From assembly GCA_030145015.1 (NCBI GenBank), contig JAQYWI010000165.1, positions 1 to 12,575 of the forward strand: a stretch of 12,575 nucleotides of DNA, written 5' to 3'. The position numbers and the translations under genes are program-made. This document shows positions 1 to 5,948 of this stretch, one piece after another (position 1 is the stretch's first letter; each line of letters starts with the position of its first letter). The notes below the pieces were generated by a model, which was not told where the DNA came from, ran no database searches, and saw only the letters and a list, made by a program, of their open reading frames with translations. The stretch is from Desulfobacterales bacterium (GTDB taxonomy: Bacteria; Desulfobacterota; Desulfobacteria; Desulfobacterales; JAHEIW01).

Positions 1-45
1 AAAGGACGGGTGGTTTTTTTAAAACTGGTAAGATAATACCAAATC

Positions 46-53
46 AAAGGAGG
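46..53 (+). promoter_or_regulatory. Shine-Dalgarno site of tctC
   Basis: AAAGGAGG lies 8 bases before the ATG at 62 and is close to a perfect anti-16S match, consistent with high translation of an abundant periplasmic binding protein. It fixes the start at 62. Only 61 bases of leader are in the window, and no convincing -35/-10 pair was found in them. Confidence 0.85.
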
Positions 54-61
54 AAAAAACT

Positions 62-1027
62 ATGAAAAAGAGACTGAGTGTGATTCTAATTCTTTGCGCG
101 CTGATGCTGTCGGCCCTGCCTGCCGCTGCCGCGGACTATCCCAACAAACCGATTACCGCTTATATTCCCCTATCCGCCGGGGGGACTTCGGACGTATTTG
201 TGCGGACCATAGCGCCCTACATGGAAAAATTCCTGGGCAAGCCCCTGGTTCTGGTCAACAAACCCGGTTCGGGCGGCGCGGTGGCCATTTCCACCCTGGC
301 CAAGGCCAAACCTGACGGTTACACTTTTTCCTGGGCCAATCTACCCACCCTGGTGACCATTCCTCAGATGCGCAAACTGACCTACAATCCCAAGGAATTG
401 GTCTACATCGGTTCGCCCATGCATTATGATTATATTCTGTATGTCAAAAAAGATTCACCTTTTAATACGCTGGAAGACCTTATCGCTTACGCCCGCAAAA
501 ACCCAGGCAAAGTGAGCTACGGCACGCCGGGTATGGGGACTACCAATCATCTGGGCGTCGCCTGGCTGGCTAACAAGGAAAAGCTGGATATGAAGCCGAT
601 TCCCTTCAAGGGAAACCCCAAATCGGTCGCGGCGGTTCTCGGCGGACACGTGACCGCCTGCAACACGTCTACTACAGCCTCTGTTTCAGCTTACAGGGGC
701 GGCCGTCTCAAGCCTCTGGTGATCATGAGCGCCAACCGGATTCCGCTGACGCCGGAGACCAAAACCCTCAAAGAGAGGGGATATGACTTTTCGCAGTTCT
801 CATGCATGGGCGCGGTCTTTCCGAAAGGGACCCCCGAAGCCATGCGTAAAAAAATTGAGGGGGCCATTGAATACGCCGTTTCTCAGGCCGACGTTCAGAA
901 AAAGGCCAAGGAAGAACTATACGTGAGCATAGATTATCTCGACGGGAAGAAATACCGGGCTCTAGTCGATGATTATTGGAATATCTGGGGTGACATCCTC
1001 AAAGAAGTCGGTTTGAAGAAATTCTAA
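62..1027 (+). CDS. tctC: Tripartite tricarboxylate transporter substrate-binding protein (TctC family)
   Basis: Periplasmic solute receptor of a secondary transporter that captures a carboxylate and delivers it to TctA/TctB. The 321-residue length is normal for the family. Residues 1-24 form a Sec signal peptide (MKKR, a hydrophobic core, then a run of Ala) with likely cleavage before DYPNKP at 25. The mature N-terminus carries the family signature: IPLSAGGTSD at 35-44, NKPGSGG at 66-72 and DGYT at 85-88. In known TctC structures the equivalent loops hold the ligand carboxylate through main-chain contacts, so the substrate is probably a carboxylic acid, but its identity cannot be read here. 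No lipobox is seen, so the protein is probably soluble in the periplasm. It is followed by tctB and tctA on the same strand. The start is supported by AAAGGAGG 8 bases upstream. Confidence 0.95.
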   Translation: MKKRLSVILILCALMLSALPAAAADYPNKPITAYIPLSAGGTSDVFVRTIAPYMEKFLGKPLVLVNKPGSGGAVAISTLAKAKPDGYTFSWANLPTLVTIPQMRKLTYNPKELVYIGSPMHYDYILYVKKDSPFNTLEDLIAYARKNPGKVSYGTPGMGTTNHLGVAWLANKEKLDMKPIPFKGNPKSVAAVLGGHVTACNTSTTASVSAYRGGRLKPLVIMSANRIPLTPETKTLKERGYDFSQFSCMGAVFPKGTPEAMRKKIEGAIEYAVSQADVQKKAKEELYVSIDYLDGKKYRALVDDYWNIWGDILKEVGLKKF

Positions 1028-1071
1028 AACTCGATCCGACTGTCTTTTCGGACGCTTCAATCGAAACCGTG

Positions 1072-1117
1072 GATCGGATCGGCGGCCTTAAAGCACCGAT
1101 CCGATCACATATTTTTT
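1072..1117 (+). terminator. Terminator-like hairpin between tctC and tctB
   Basis: An 11-base perfect inverted repeat, GATCGGATCGG (1072-1082) and CCGATCCGATC (1096-1106), encloses a 13-base loop and is followed after four bases by six T residues (1112-1117). The architecture is that of an intrinsic terminator inside the operon. Inference: partial termination, or 3'-end protection of the tctC message, would give more binding protein than membrane subunits. A weaker GC-rich inverted repeat (CCGGC 1119-1123, GCCGG 1144-1148) and a second T-run lie just before the tctB ribosome site. Confidence 0.6.
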
Positions 1118-1168
1118 ACCGGCCGGTACGGTCGACCAGCCGAGCCGGGTTTTTAGAGGAATCCTGTT

Positions 1169-1660
1169 ATGAATACACGGTCAGAAATGTCAATTGCCGG
1201 TGTGCTTATTGGCTTTTGTATGCTGAATTACTTTTACCTCATTCCGACGCAGGTGGTGGCCGAAGGCTCATCACCGGTTTATCCTATCTTAATCAATACC
1301 ATGCTGCTGTGTTTTTCTATCGCCTACCTGGCCGAGGGCCTTCGTTCCTGGCGTCGAGAGACCCACCGGGGAAAGAAAGCAAACGCTGCTGATGGCGCAA
1401 TCAACTGGATTTACTGGCGCCCGGTAGCCATGCTGGTCGTAACCGGCCTCTGGGTTCTGACCCTGGAATGGATCGGGTTTCTCTTTTCCACATTTCTTTT
1501 TTTGACGCTGTCGTCCCGTATTTTCGGCTCGCAGAGCTGGCGCAAAACATTGACCTTGAGCGTGGTGATGCCCCTGGTGGTGTATTCTATTTTTTTGGGG
1601 CTTAACTCCATTTTACCGGAAGGTCCCCTGGAAGGACTGATCCGATCGCTGCTGGGCTGA
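1169..1660 (+). CDS. tctB: Tripartite tricarboxylate transporter small membrane subunit (TctB family)
   Basis: Small integral-membrane subunit that works with TctA in the inner membrane. The protein has 163 residues, typical for TctB, with four predicted hydrophobic segments at roughly 8-28, 40-57, 85-110 and 125-148. They are separated by a charged loop (about 60-78, RSWRRETHRGKK) expected on the cytoplasmic side. Sequence conservation in this family is low, so the call leans on size, membrane pattern and position between tctC and tctA. The ATG at 1169 has AGAGGA 8 bases upstream. A 141-bp gap containing a hairpin separates it from tctC, while tctA follows after 31 bp, so tctB and tctA are probably co-translated. 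Confidence 0.88.
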   Translation: MNTRSEMSIAGVLIGFCMLNYFYLIPTQVVAEGSSPVYPILINTMLLCFSIAYLAEGLRSWRRETHRGKKANAADGAINWIYWRPVAMLVVTGLWVLTLEWIGFLFSTFLFLTLSSRIFGSQSWRKTLTLSVVMPLVVYSIFLGLNSILPEGPLEGLIRSLLG

Positions 1661-1691
1661 TTGTCGGCAGAGCACAAGGGAGAATCAATCG

Positions 1692-3242
1692 ATGGAGATA
1701 TTTCATAACCTGTGGAATGGGGCTGTTTTCGCGATCTCGTTCTGGAATATTCTGGCGATCGTTATTGGCTATGTCATTGGAATCATTGCCGGAGCCATTC
1801 CAGGTGTCATGGCGGTTACAGCCATGGTGCTCATATTGCCATATACCTTTACCCTCTCGCCGCTGTTCGCCATCTCTCTTCTCATGGGCGTTTACAAAGG
1901 CGGCGCCTATGCCGGCTCAATCACCGCCACGCTGTTCAACATTCCCGGAACCCCCGAGGCGGCGGCCACGGCCCTGGACAGTTATCCCATGTTTCAGCAG
2001 GGGCATCAGAGACGCGCCCTGGAACTGGCCCTGTGGGCATCGGTCATAGGCGGCACCATCAGCAATTTGTTGTTGATATTTACCGCACCGCCTCTGGCCG
2101 AGGTGGCTCTGCGGCTGGGTCCCTCTGAAATCGCCGCACTGATTCTGTTTTCGCTCACGGCGGTTATCACACTGCTTGGCGACAGCCGCATGGACATCTG
2201 GAAAGGATTCATCTCCATCACCATGGGGCTGATGCTGGCCGTGGTGGGGCTCGACAACATGAGCGCCTCGCGACGTTATGTCTTCGGCATCTCGGATTTG
2301 GACAACGGGATACCCTTTGTTCTGACCATCATTGCCCTCCTGGCGCTATCCGAGGTTTTTATCCAATCCGAAAAAGTCGGCACCTTCAGCCTGGGCAATG
2401 TCGGTAAGAGCGCAGCTGAAGCTGTTCCCTATACCTGGAAACAGCGCTGGACTGACCTGCGGTTCTGCCTTAAGGACCTGCTGCGATCTTCGTTTGTCGG
2501 TTCACTTTTGGGCGCCCTGCCGGGCATCGGCGCCACCACGGCAGCCTTTGTCTGTTATGGTGAAGCCCGGCGATCGGCAAAAAAGGATGCCCGTTTCGGA
2601 GAAGGCGACCCCCGGGGGATCGCCGCACCGGAAGCCGGCAACAACGCCGTGGCAGCCTCATCGCTGATCCCCCTGGTTACGCTGGGCATACCCGGCAGTG
2701 TTGCCGCGGCGGTTATGTACGGTGCCTTTATGATTCAGGGAATGATTCCCGGCCCCATGTTGATGCTGGAGCACCCCGAGATCATTTACGGCCTGTTTGT
2801 CCTGCTGCTTTTGACCGACTTTATCGGCGCCTTTGTTGTGGCCCTGCCGTTTATCATGGTGGCCCAGAAAATTTTCAAAAACCTGAATTACTCGCTGTTT
2901 TTTCCGGGGGTGGTGGTCTGTTGCGTGGTGGGGGTCTATGCCGAGGAGTTTAATGTATTCAATTTACGCATCTTTCTGGTGCTGGGATTTGTCGGCTACA
3001 TCATGCGCAAAATGGGGATGAGCATTCCGCCCTTTATCTTGGCGTTCATCCTGGGCCCCATTCTGGAGCGCAATACGCGGACGGCCCTGCTTCTTTCAGG
3101 CGGCAGTCCCATGATTTTTCTGAAAAGCCCCATCACCGCCTCGCTTCTGGCCCTGGCCGTCATCGCGCTGGTATGGTCTCTGTGGCGAAAAACCCGGGGC
3201 AAAAGCAGTGTCCTGGCAGTTCCCGAGGCGCTCAAACACTGA
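1692..3242 (+). CDS. tctA: Tripartite tricarboxylate transporter large permease (TctA family)
   Basis: Large permease of the tripartite tricarboxylate transporter, thought to carry the solute through the inner membrane using an ion gradient. The 516-residue length is usual for the family, with about 11-12 hydrophobic segments. Both internal signature regions are present. The first half has GAIPG (34-38) and the block NIPGTPEAAATALDSYPM (83-100). The second half has a related GALPGIGATTAA (about 274-285), AAPEAGNNA (about 311) and TLGIPGSVAAAVMYG (about 329). This internal repeat is characteristic of TctA. The start ATG at 1692 is preceded by an AGGGAGA-type ribosome site about 8 bases upstream. 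The gene is the last of the operon and is followed 60 bp later by a terminator. Nothing looks truncated. Confidence 0.96.
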   Translation: MEIFHNLWNGAVFAISFWNILAIVIGYVIGIIAGAIPGVMAVTAMVLILPYTFTLSPLFAISLLMGVYKGGAYAGSITATLFNIPGTPEAAATALDSYPMFQQGHQRRALELALWASVIGGTISNLLLIFTAPPLAEVALRLGPSEIAALILFSLTAVITLLGDSRMDIWKGFISITMGLMLAVVGLDNMSASRRYVFGISDLDNGIPFVLTIIALLALSEVFIQSEKVGTFSLGNVGKSAAEAVPYTWKQRWTDLRFCLKDLLRSSFVGSLLGALPGIGATTAAFVCYGEARRSAKKDARFGEGDPRGIAAPEAGNNAVAASSLIPLVTLGIPGSVAAAVMYGAFMIQGMIPGPMLMLEHPEIIYGLFVLLLLTDFIGAFVVALPFIMVAQKIFKNLNYSLFFPGVVVCCVVGVYAEEFNVFNLRIFLVLGFVGYIMRKMGMSIPPFILAFILGPILERNTRTALLLSGGSPMIFLKSPITASLLALAVIALVWSLWRKTRGKSSVLAVPEALKH

Positions 3243-3303
3243 CGCAAATCTGCAAACCCGAATTTTTCAAGAGTCGCATCGGTTTATTTCATTATCAAAG
3301 GGC

Positions 3304-3371
3304 GATGATGCTGGTCCTTGGGATTAAATCCTAAATCCGGGTTGGACCAAGTTATCATCTTGATTTTTTTT
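3304..3371 (+). terminator. Intrinsic terminator of the tct operon
   Basis: A long interrupted stem is visible: GATGAT (3304-3309) with ATCATC (3354-3359), TGGTCC (3312-3317) with GGACCA (3344-3349), and an inner GGATT (3321-3325) with AATCC (3334-3338). It is followed by eight T residues (3364-3371). It sits 60 bp after the tctA stop codon, the expected place for the end of the operon transcript. Confidence 0.75.
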
Positions 3372-3434
3372 GATAAAGAGCCCCAAAAATAGCTATTATT
3401 TTGTCTTAGCCTCACCTTTTTGGGGCCAGAAATG

Positions 3435-3510
3435 GAGCCGTATGAATCGAGAGGTTCACGTAGGGTTCTGTGGGAGCATGGGGGTGAGATTCCCCTGCGC
3501 TACCCGACCA
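3435..3510 (+). mobile_element. Group II intron 3' remnant (domains V and VI)
   Basis: Positions 3435-3468 are 34 bases long, the canonical length of group II intron domain V. They begin GAGCCGTATG, carrying the catalytic AGC triad, close a six-pair upper stem with a GAGA (GNRA) tetraloop at 3450-3453, and return through ACGTAGGGTTC. The usual ACGTACGGTTC is altered by one base (C to G at 3463), which removes a pair in the lower stem and suggests decay. Positions 3469-3510 form a GC-rich stem (GGGG with CCCC) ending CTACCCGACC, the form of domain VI and the 3' splice boundary. No reverse transcriptase or maturase gene lies upstream; only about 190 bp separate this segment from tctA. It is therefore a 5'-truncated remnant. 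The intron class was not assigned. Confidence 0.8.
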
Positions 3511-3791
3511 TATCGTTACTTTTGATACACTGAAAATGTTGTGATATCGCTTTTATATCTCAAATGTAAAATTTCGCCACTTTCGTTACTATCCAAAATT
3601 GTATATTTAGTATACGTAACCCACAATTTCACTAAATTGTGTAAACGGCTATGAAGAGCTAACCGGAGATAATTGCACATACCTTCTGGTAATCTCAAAT
3701 ATTTTCAAATCCCAAAATTGCAAATATCTCCAATACTCACAAGGATGAGTTACCCTTAAAACTCGTGAGATTGGGCACATATCTGAACTTT

Positions 3792-3808
3792 TAATTTTAG
3801 GCATTTTA
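3792..3808 (+). repeat. AT-rich dispersed repeat, copy 1
   Basis: The 17-base sequence TAATTTTAGGCATTTTA recurs as an exact reverse complement at 10203-10219. Similarity continues loosely further in: GATCAT follows in both, offset here by an extra seven-base CATTTTA, and TAGTCATTT here matches TAGCTCATTT in the other copy. The two sites therefore look like diverged copies of one longer element rather than a chance match. In this copy it lies directly next to the 153-bp palindrome. Confidence 0.55.
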
Positions 3809-3831
3809 CATTTTAGATCATACTAGTCATT

Positions 3832-3984
3832 TAAAGTGGTTTTAAAGCCTCATATTAGGCCCAAAGGTTAGGCGTCTCGCAGATTGGAAGTCGTATGTCC
3901 GAGCTTACACGTTAGTACGTGAGCATTGCAATCCGCGGGACAACGCTGTATTTGGGTTTTAGATGAAGCTTTAAAACCACTTTA
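3832..3984. repeat. 153-bp nested palindromic element (MITE-like)
   Basis: The ends are near-perfect 22-base inverted repeats (3832-3853 and 3963-3984) with a single mismatch; the outer 17 bases, TAAAGTGGTTTTAAAGC, are perfect. Further in, CCCAAA (3860-3865) pairs with TTTGGG (3951-3956). Next, GCGTCTCGCAGATTG (3872-3886) pairs with 3929-3946 with one mismatch, one G-U pair and a two-base bulge. At the centre, GCT-TA-CACGT (3903-3912) pairs with ACGTGAGC (3917-3924) around a TAGT loop. The whole element can thus fold into one long hairpin on either strand. It begins TA and ends TA, compatible with a TA-target (IS630/Tc1-like) miniature element, but no transposase is present. It ends one base before the stop codon of the racemase-family gene, so that operon's transcript would carry the hairpin at its 3' end. 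Confidence 0.75.
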
Positions 3985-3985
3985 G

Positions 3986-4774
3986 TTAGACATGGCCGTA
4001 ATAGTCTCGGTGCACAACCACCGAATAGGCATAGTCCAGCAGGGTGCCCCAGCTAAAAACAGGCAGATCAACCACGCGCTGCACTGCCCGCGCAAAGGGC
4101 TGCATTCCGGTGCATTCCATCATGAGCGCGCCGATATTTGAATGGGCGCTGCAAAACTCCGAACAGACCCGGATCATATCTTTTTCGGCTTTATCGTAAT
4201 AAGATTCCGGGCGTTCGGGGCGTTTTTCAGGATCCCACAGGTTGGTAAACTCCGGGCAGCCGTATTCGTCCAGGGCGCCGGCGATAAAAAAATTGCTGTC
4301 CGGATCAATACCCACATTTTGCAGATGGGTGTCGGTCAAGAATCGTTTTTGAGCGCATACAATTCCGACTGCTTTTTGAGGGCCGATCACCTGTTGAATA
4401 AACGGCACCTGCAGTAAGCTTGACATAAATACCGGTATGTCCACATAGCCGGCGATGTCTTTTTGAAAATAGGCGAAATAACCGCACTCAGCTGCAATAG
4501 CGCGACAGCCGATCTGTTCCAACCTTTTCGCCGCCCGCTTTATGGGCTCAAGACAGGGGCTTTTATCCTCCTTCCAAACCAGCGTGTAGTTGTCGACGCC
4601 TTCAGCGATTTCGTATTGAATGGGATAGGGAAAGGCGCTGGCATTGCGGACATCTCCCGGAAAACCGGGGTAGGGGTCATCAAGGACGATTATTCCCAGG
4701 CCCATTCCATAGCAGGGATGTTTTTTACGGGTTTTAATGTAATTAATACCCATGTCGCGATTGCGATGATCCAT
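3986..4774 (-). CDS. Aspartate/glutamate racemase family protein
   Basis: A 262-residue enzyme of the Asp/Glu racemase superfamily, which includes amino-acid and hydantoin racemases, maleate isomerase and arylmalonate decarboxylase. The two catalytic-type cysteines are present in the expected symmetric contexts: C97 in AAECGYFAYFQ and C221 in MMECTGMQPF. Both remain, so a racemase or isomerase two-base mechanism is possible; a one-cysteine decarboxylase is less likely. The start at 4774 is chosen because GAGGAGG lies just upstream, overlapping the stop codon of the preceding gene. A longer in-frame reading from 4879 would overlap the enolase-superfamily gene by 92 bases and lacks support. It is the last gene of a three-gene operon, 13 bases after the enolase-family gene. 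The substrate is unknown; context suggests an organic acid related to the cargo of the TctABC transporter. A palindromic element abuts its stop codon. Confidence 0.88.
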   Translation of the reverse strand: MDHRNRDMGINYIKTRKKHPCYGMGLGIIVLDDPYPGFPGDVRNASAFPYPIQYEIAEGVDNYTLVWKEDKSPCLEPIKRAAKRLEQIGCRAIAAECGYFAYFQKDIAGYVDIPVFMSSLLQVPFIQQVIGPQKAVGIVCAQKRFLTDTHLQNVGIDPDSNFFIAGALDEYGCPEFTNLWDPEKRPERPESYYDKAEKDMIRVCSEFCSAHSNIGALMMECTGMQPFARAVQRVVDLPVFSWGTLLDYAYSVVVHRDYYGHV

Positions 4775-4787
4775 TTTAGGTCCTCCT

Positions 4788-5924
4788 CTAATTGTCTCCG
4801 GCATCATCCGTGTTGACTTCATATCGGGACAGGGCTTCTTCATCAAGCTCACAGCCGAGCCCCGGTTTTTCAGGGACATGCAGATATCCGGCGTTATCTA
4901 TCATCAGGCGATCATCCGGGCGCAACATGTAATCCCGCCGCTCCGTCGTCCAGGCCGGTGGATCAAAGGGGAATTCCAAATAGGGGCATTTGCTGACGGC
5001 ACAGGCCAGATGCAGGTTGGCGATCAGACCGAGGCCGTTGCTCCAGGTATGCGGGCTAAACCATGCACCCGCATCTTGGACCCACCCGGCGATTTTTTTC
5101 ACCATGGTAATGCCGCCGGCCAGGACGGCATCCGGTTGATACACATCCAGAGAACGCCGGTTGTTCATTTCCTGAAAATCATGCCAGCGCCGGTTCATCT
5201 CGCCGCCGGCAATACGAATGGCTGTTTTCTCCCGCAGCCGGGCAAGCCCCCGGAAGTCATGATGGGGTAAAGGCTCTTCCAGCCAGTAGACGTTCAGCTG
5301 TTCGAGCTCTTTCGACACGTGGTAAGCGCGCTCAAAATCCCACGGGGTTTCCGTATCCCAGGGCATTCTCCAACCCTGGTTGGCATCCACCATGATTTCC
5401 AGCCGATCTCCGATAACCTTGCGGACGGCTTCGACCACTTTGATATCTTCGCGAGGATCCTGGTGATGGAACCTGATTTTTATGGCCTTGAAACCCTGTT
5501 CCCAAAGCTTCTGCGCGCGCTCAGCGCGCTCCTCCGGCGCTATCATCTCACCTGTGGAAGCATAGGCCAAAATCTTTAACTCCTGCGCATTCAGAAGTTG
5601 TGCAATCGGCTGTCGGCTCGCTTTGCCCATGATGTCCCACAGCGCAATATCCAAAGGCCAGCAGCGGCCATAATGAAAGTCGATATTGTCCAGTACCTGC
5701 CAGTGGCGCTCGATCTCAAACGGATCGTGCCCGATGAAGAGATGTTTATGGCCCCTCAATCCCAGCATTGCATCGCCTGAGCCGATTCCGGTAATTCCTG
5801 CGTCTGTGTTTACACGCACAATGCTGGCCGCAAATTTCCTGCGGGGTGAGGGATCCCAGGCAGCTTTAAATGGTGGGTCCAGCGGTATGCGATAATGTTT
5901 GATTTCAATAGAGGTGATCTTCAA
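4788..5924 (-). CDS. Mandelate racemase/muconate lactonizing enzyme family protein (enolase superfamily)
   Basis: A 378-residue cytoplasmic enzyme with an N-terminal capping domain (about 1-115) and a TIM-barrel. Members abstract a proton next to a carboxylate held on Mg2+ and act as racemases, acid-sugar dehydratases or cycloisomerases. Metal ligands are visible: D180 in MVDANQGW, the acidic pair E216/E217 in LEEP, and E242 in AGGEMN. H292 (SPHTWSNG) with D265 (QPDAVLAGG) forms the His-Asp dyad of the mandelate racemase subgroup. The second-strand motif reads K149-I-R151 rather than the textbook KxK, so the base on that side may be K149 with Arg in the second position. The start is a TTG at 5924: no in-frame ATG fits, and AGGGGG lies about 6 bases upstream. 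The gene sits 24 bases after the alcohol dehydrogenase. The exact reaction cannot be assigned; dehydration, epimerisation or lactone isomerisation of a hydroxy or sugar acid are candidates. Confidence 0.9.
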   Translation of the reverse strand: MKITSIEIKHYRIPLDPPFKAAWDPSPRRKFAASIVRVNTDAGITGIGSGDAMLGLRGHKHLFIGHDPFEIERHWQVLDNIDFHYGRCWPLDIALWDIMGKASRQPIAQLLNAQELKILAYASTGEMIAPEERAERAQKLWEQGFKAIKIRFHHQDPREDIKVVEAVRKVIGDRLEIMVDANQGWRMPWDTETPWDFERAYHVSKELEQLNVYWLEEPLPHHDFRGLARLREKTAIRIAGGEMNRRWHDFQEMNNRRSLDVYQPDAVLAGGITMVKKIAGWVQDAGAWFSPHTWSNGLGLIANLHLACAVSKCPYLEFPFDPPAWTTERRDYMLRPDDRLMIDNAGYLHVPEKPGLGCELDEEALSRYEVNTDDAGDN

Positions 5925-5948
5925 TGAACCCCCTTTCGTAAATCCGGT

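Larger units (their letters stand above)
3243..3985. other. Gene-free stretch between convergent operons
   Basis: This 743-bp region separates the transporter operon from the convergent catabolic operon. It contains, in order, a terminator (3304-3371), a second inverted repeat (GCCCCAAAAA at 3380-3389 with TTTTTGGGGC at 3417-3426), group II intron domains V-VI (3435-3510), an AT-rich stretch (about 3515-3830), and a 153-bp nested palindrome (3832-3984). The AT-rich part holds small hairpins, the best being CACAATTT (3622-3629) with AAATTGTG (3634-3641). No open reading frame here has a usable ribosome site and recognisable protein content. The assembly looks like an insertion hot spot downstream of a terminator. 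Confidence 0.7.

Noticed and set aside
1069..1392. 107-codon plus-strand frame overlapping tctB
   Set aside because: Out-of-frame shadow covering the intergenic hairpin and the start of tctB; protein content is not credible.
3516..3698. 60-codon minus-strand frame
   Set aside because: It uses a TTG start, lies in AT-rich DNA between the intron scar and the palindrome, and has no recognisable protein content.
3867..3946. attC-like integron site (GTTAGGC next to a folded stem)
   Set aside because: GTTAGGC matches the GTTRRRY core, but no matching RYYYAAC partner lies at the right distance, and the segment is better explained as part of the larger nested palindrome.
3243..3985. Complete group II intron with maturase
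   Set aside because: No reverse-transcriptase frame and insufficient length; only domains V-VI are recognisable.
4775..4879. Longer N-terminus for the racemase-family protein
   Set aside because: It would overlap the preceding gene by 92 bases, and a strong GAGGAGG site supports the internal ATG at 4774.
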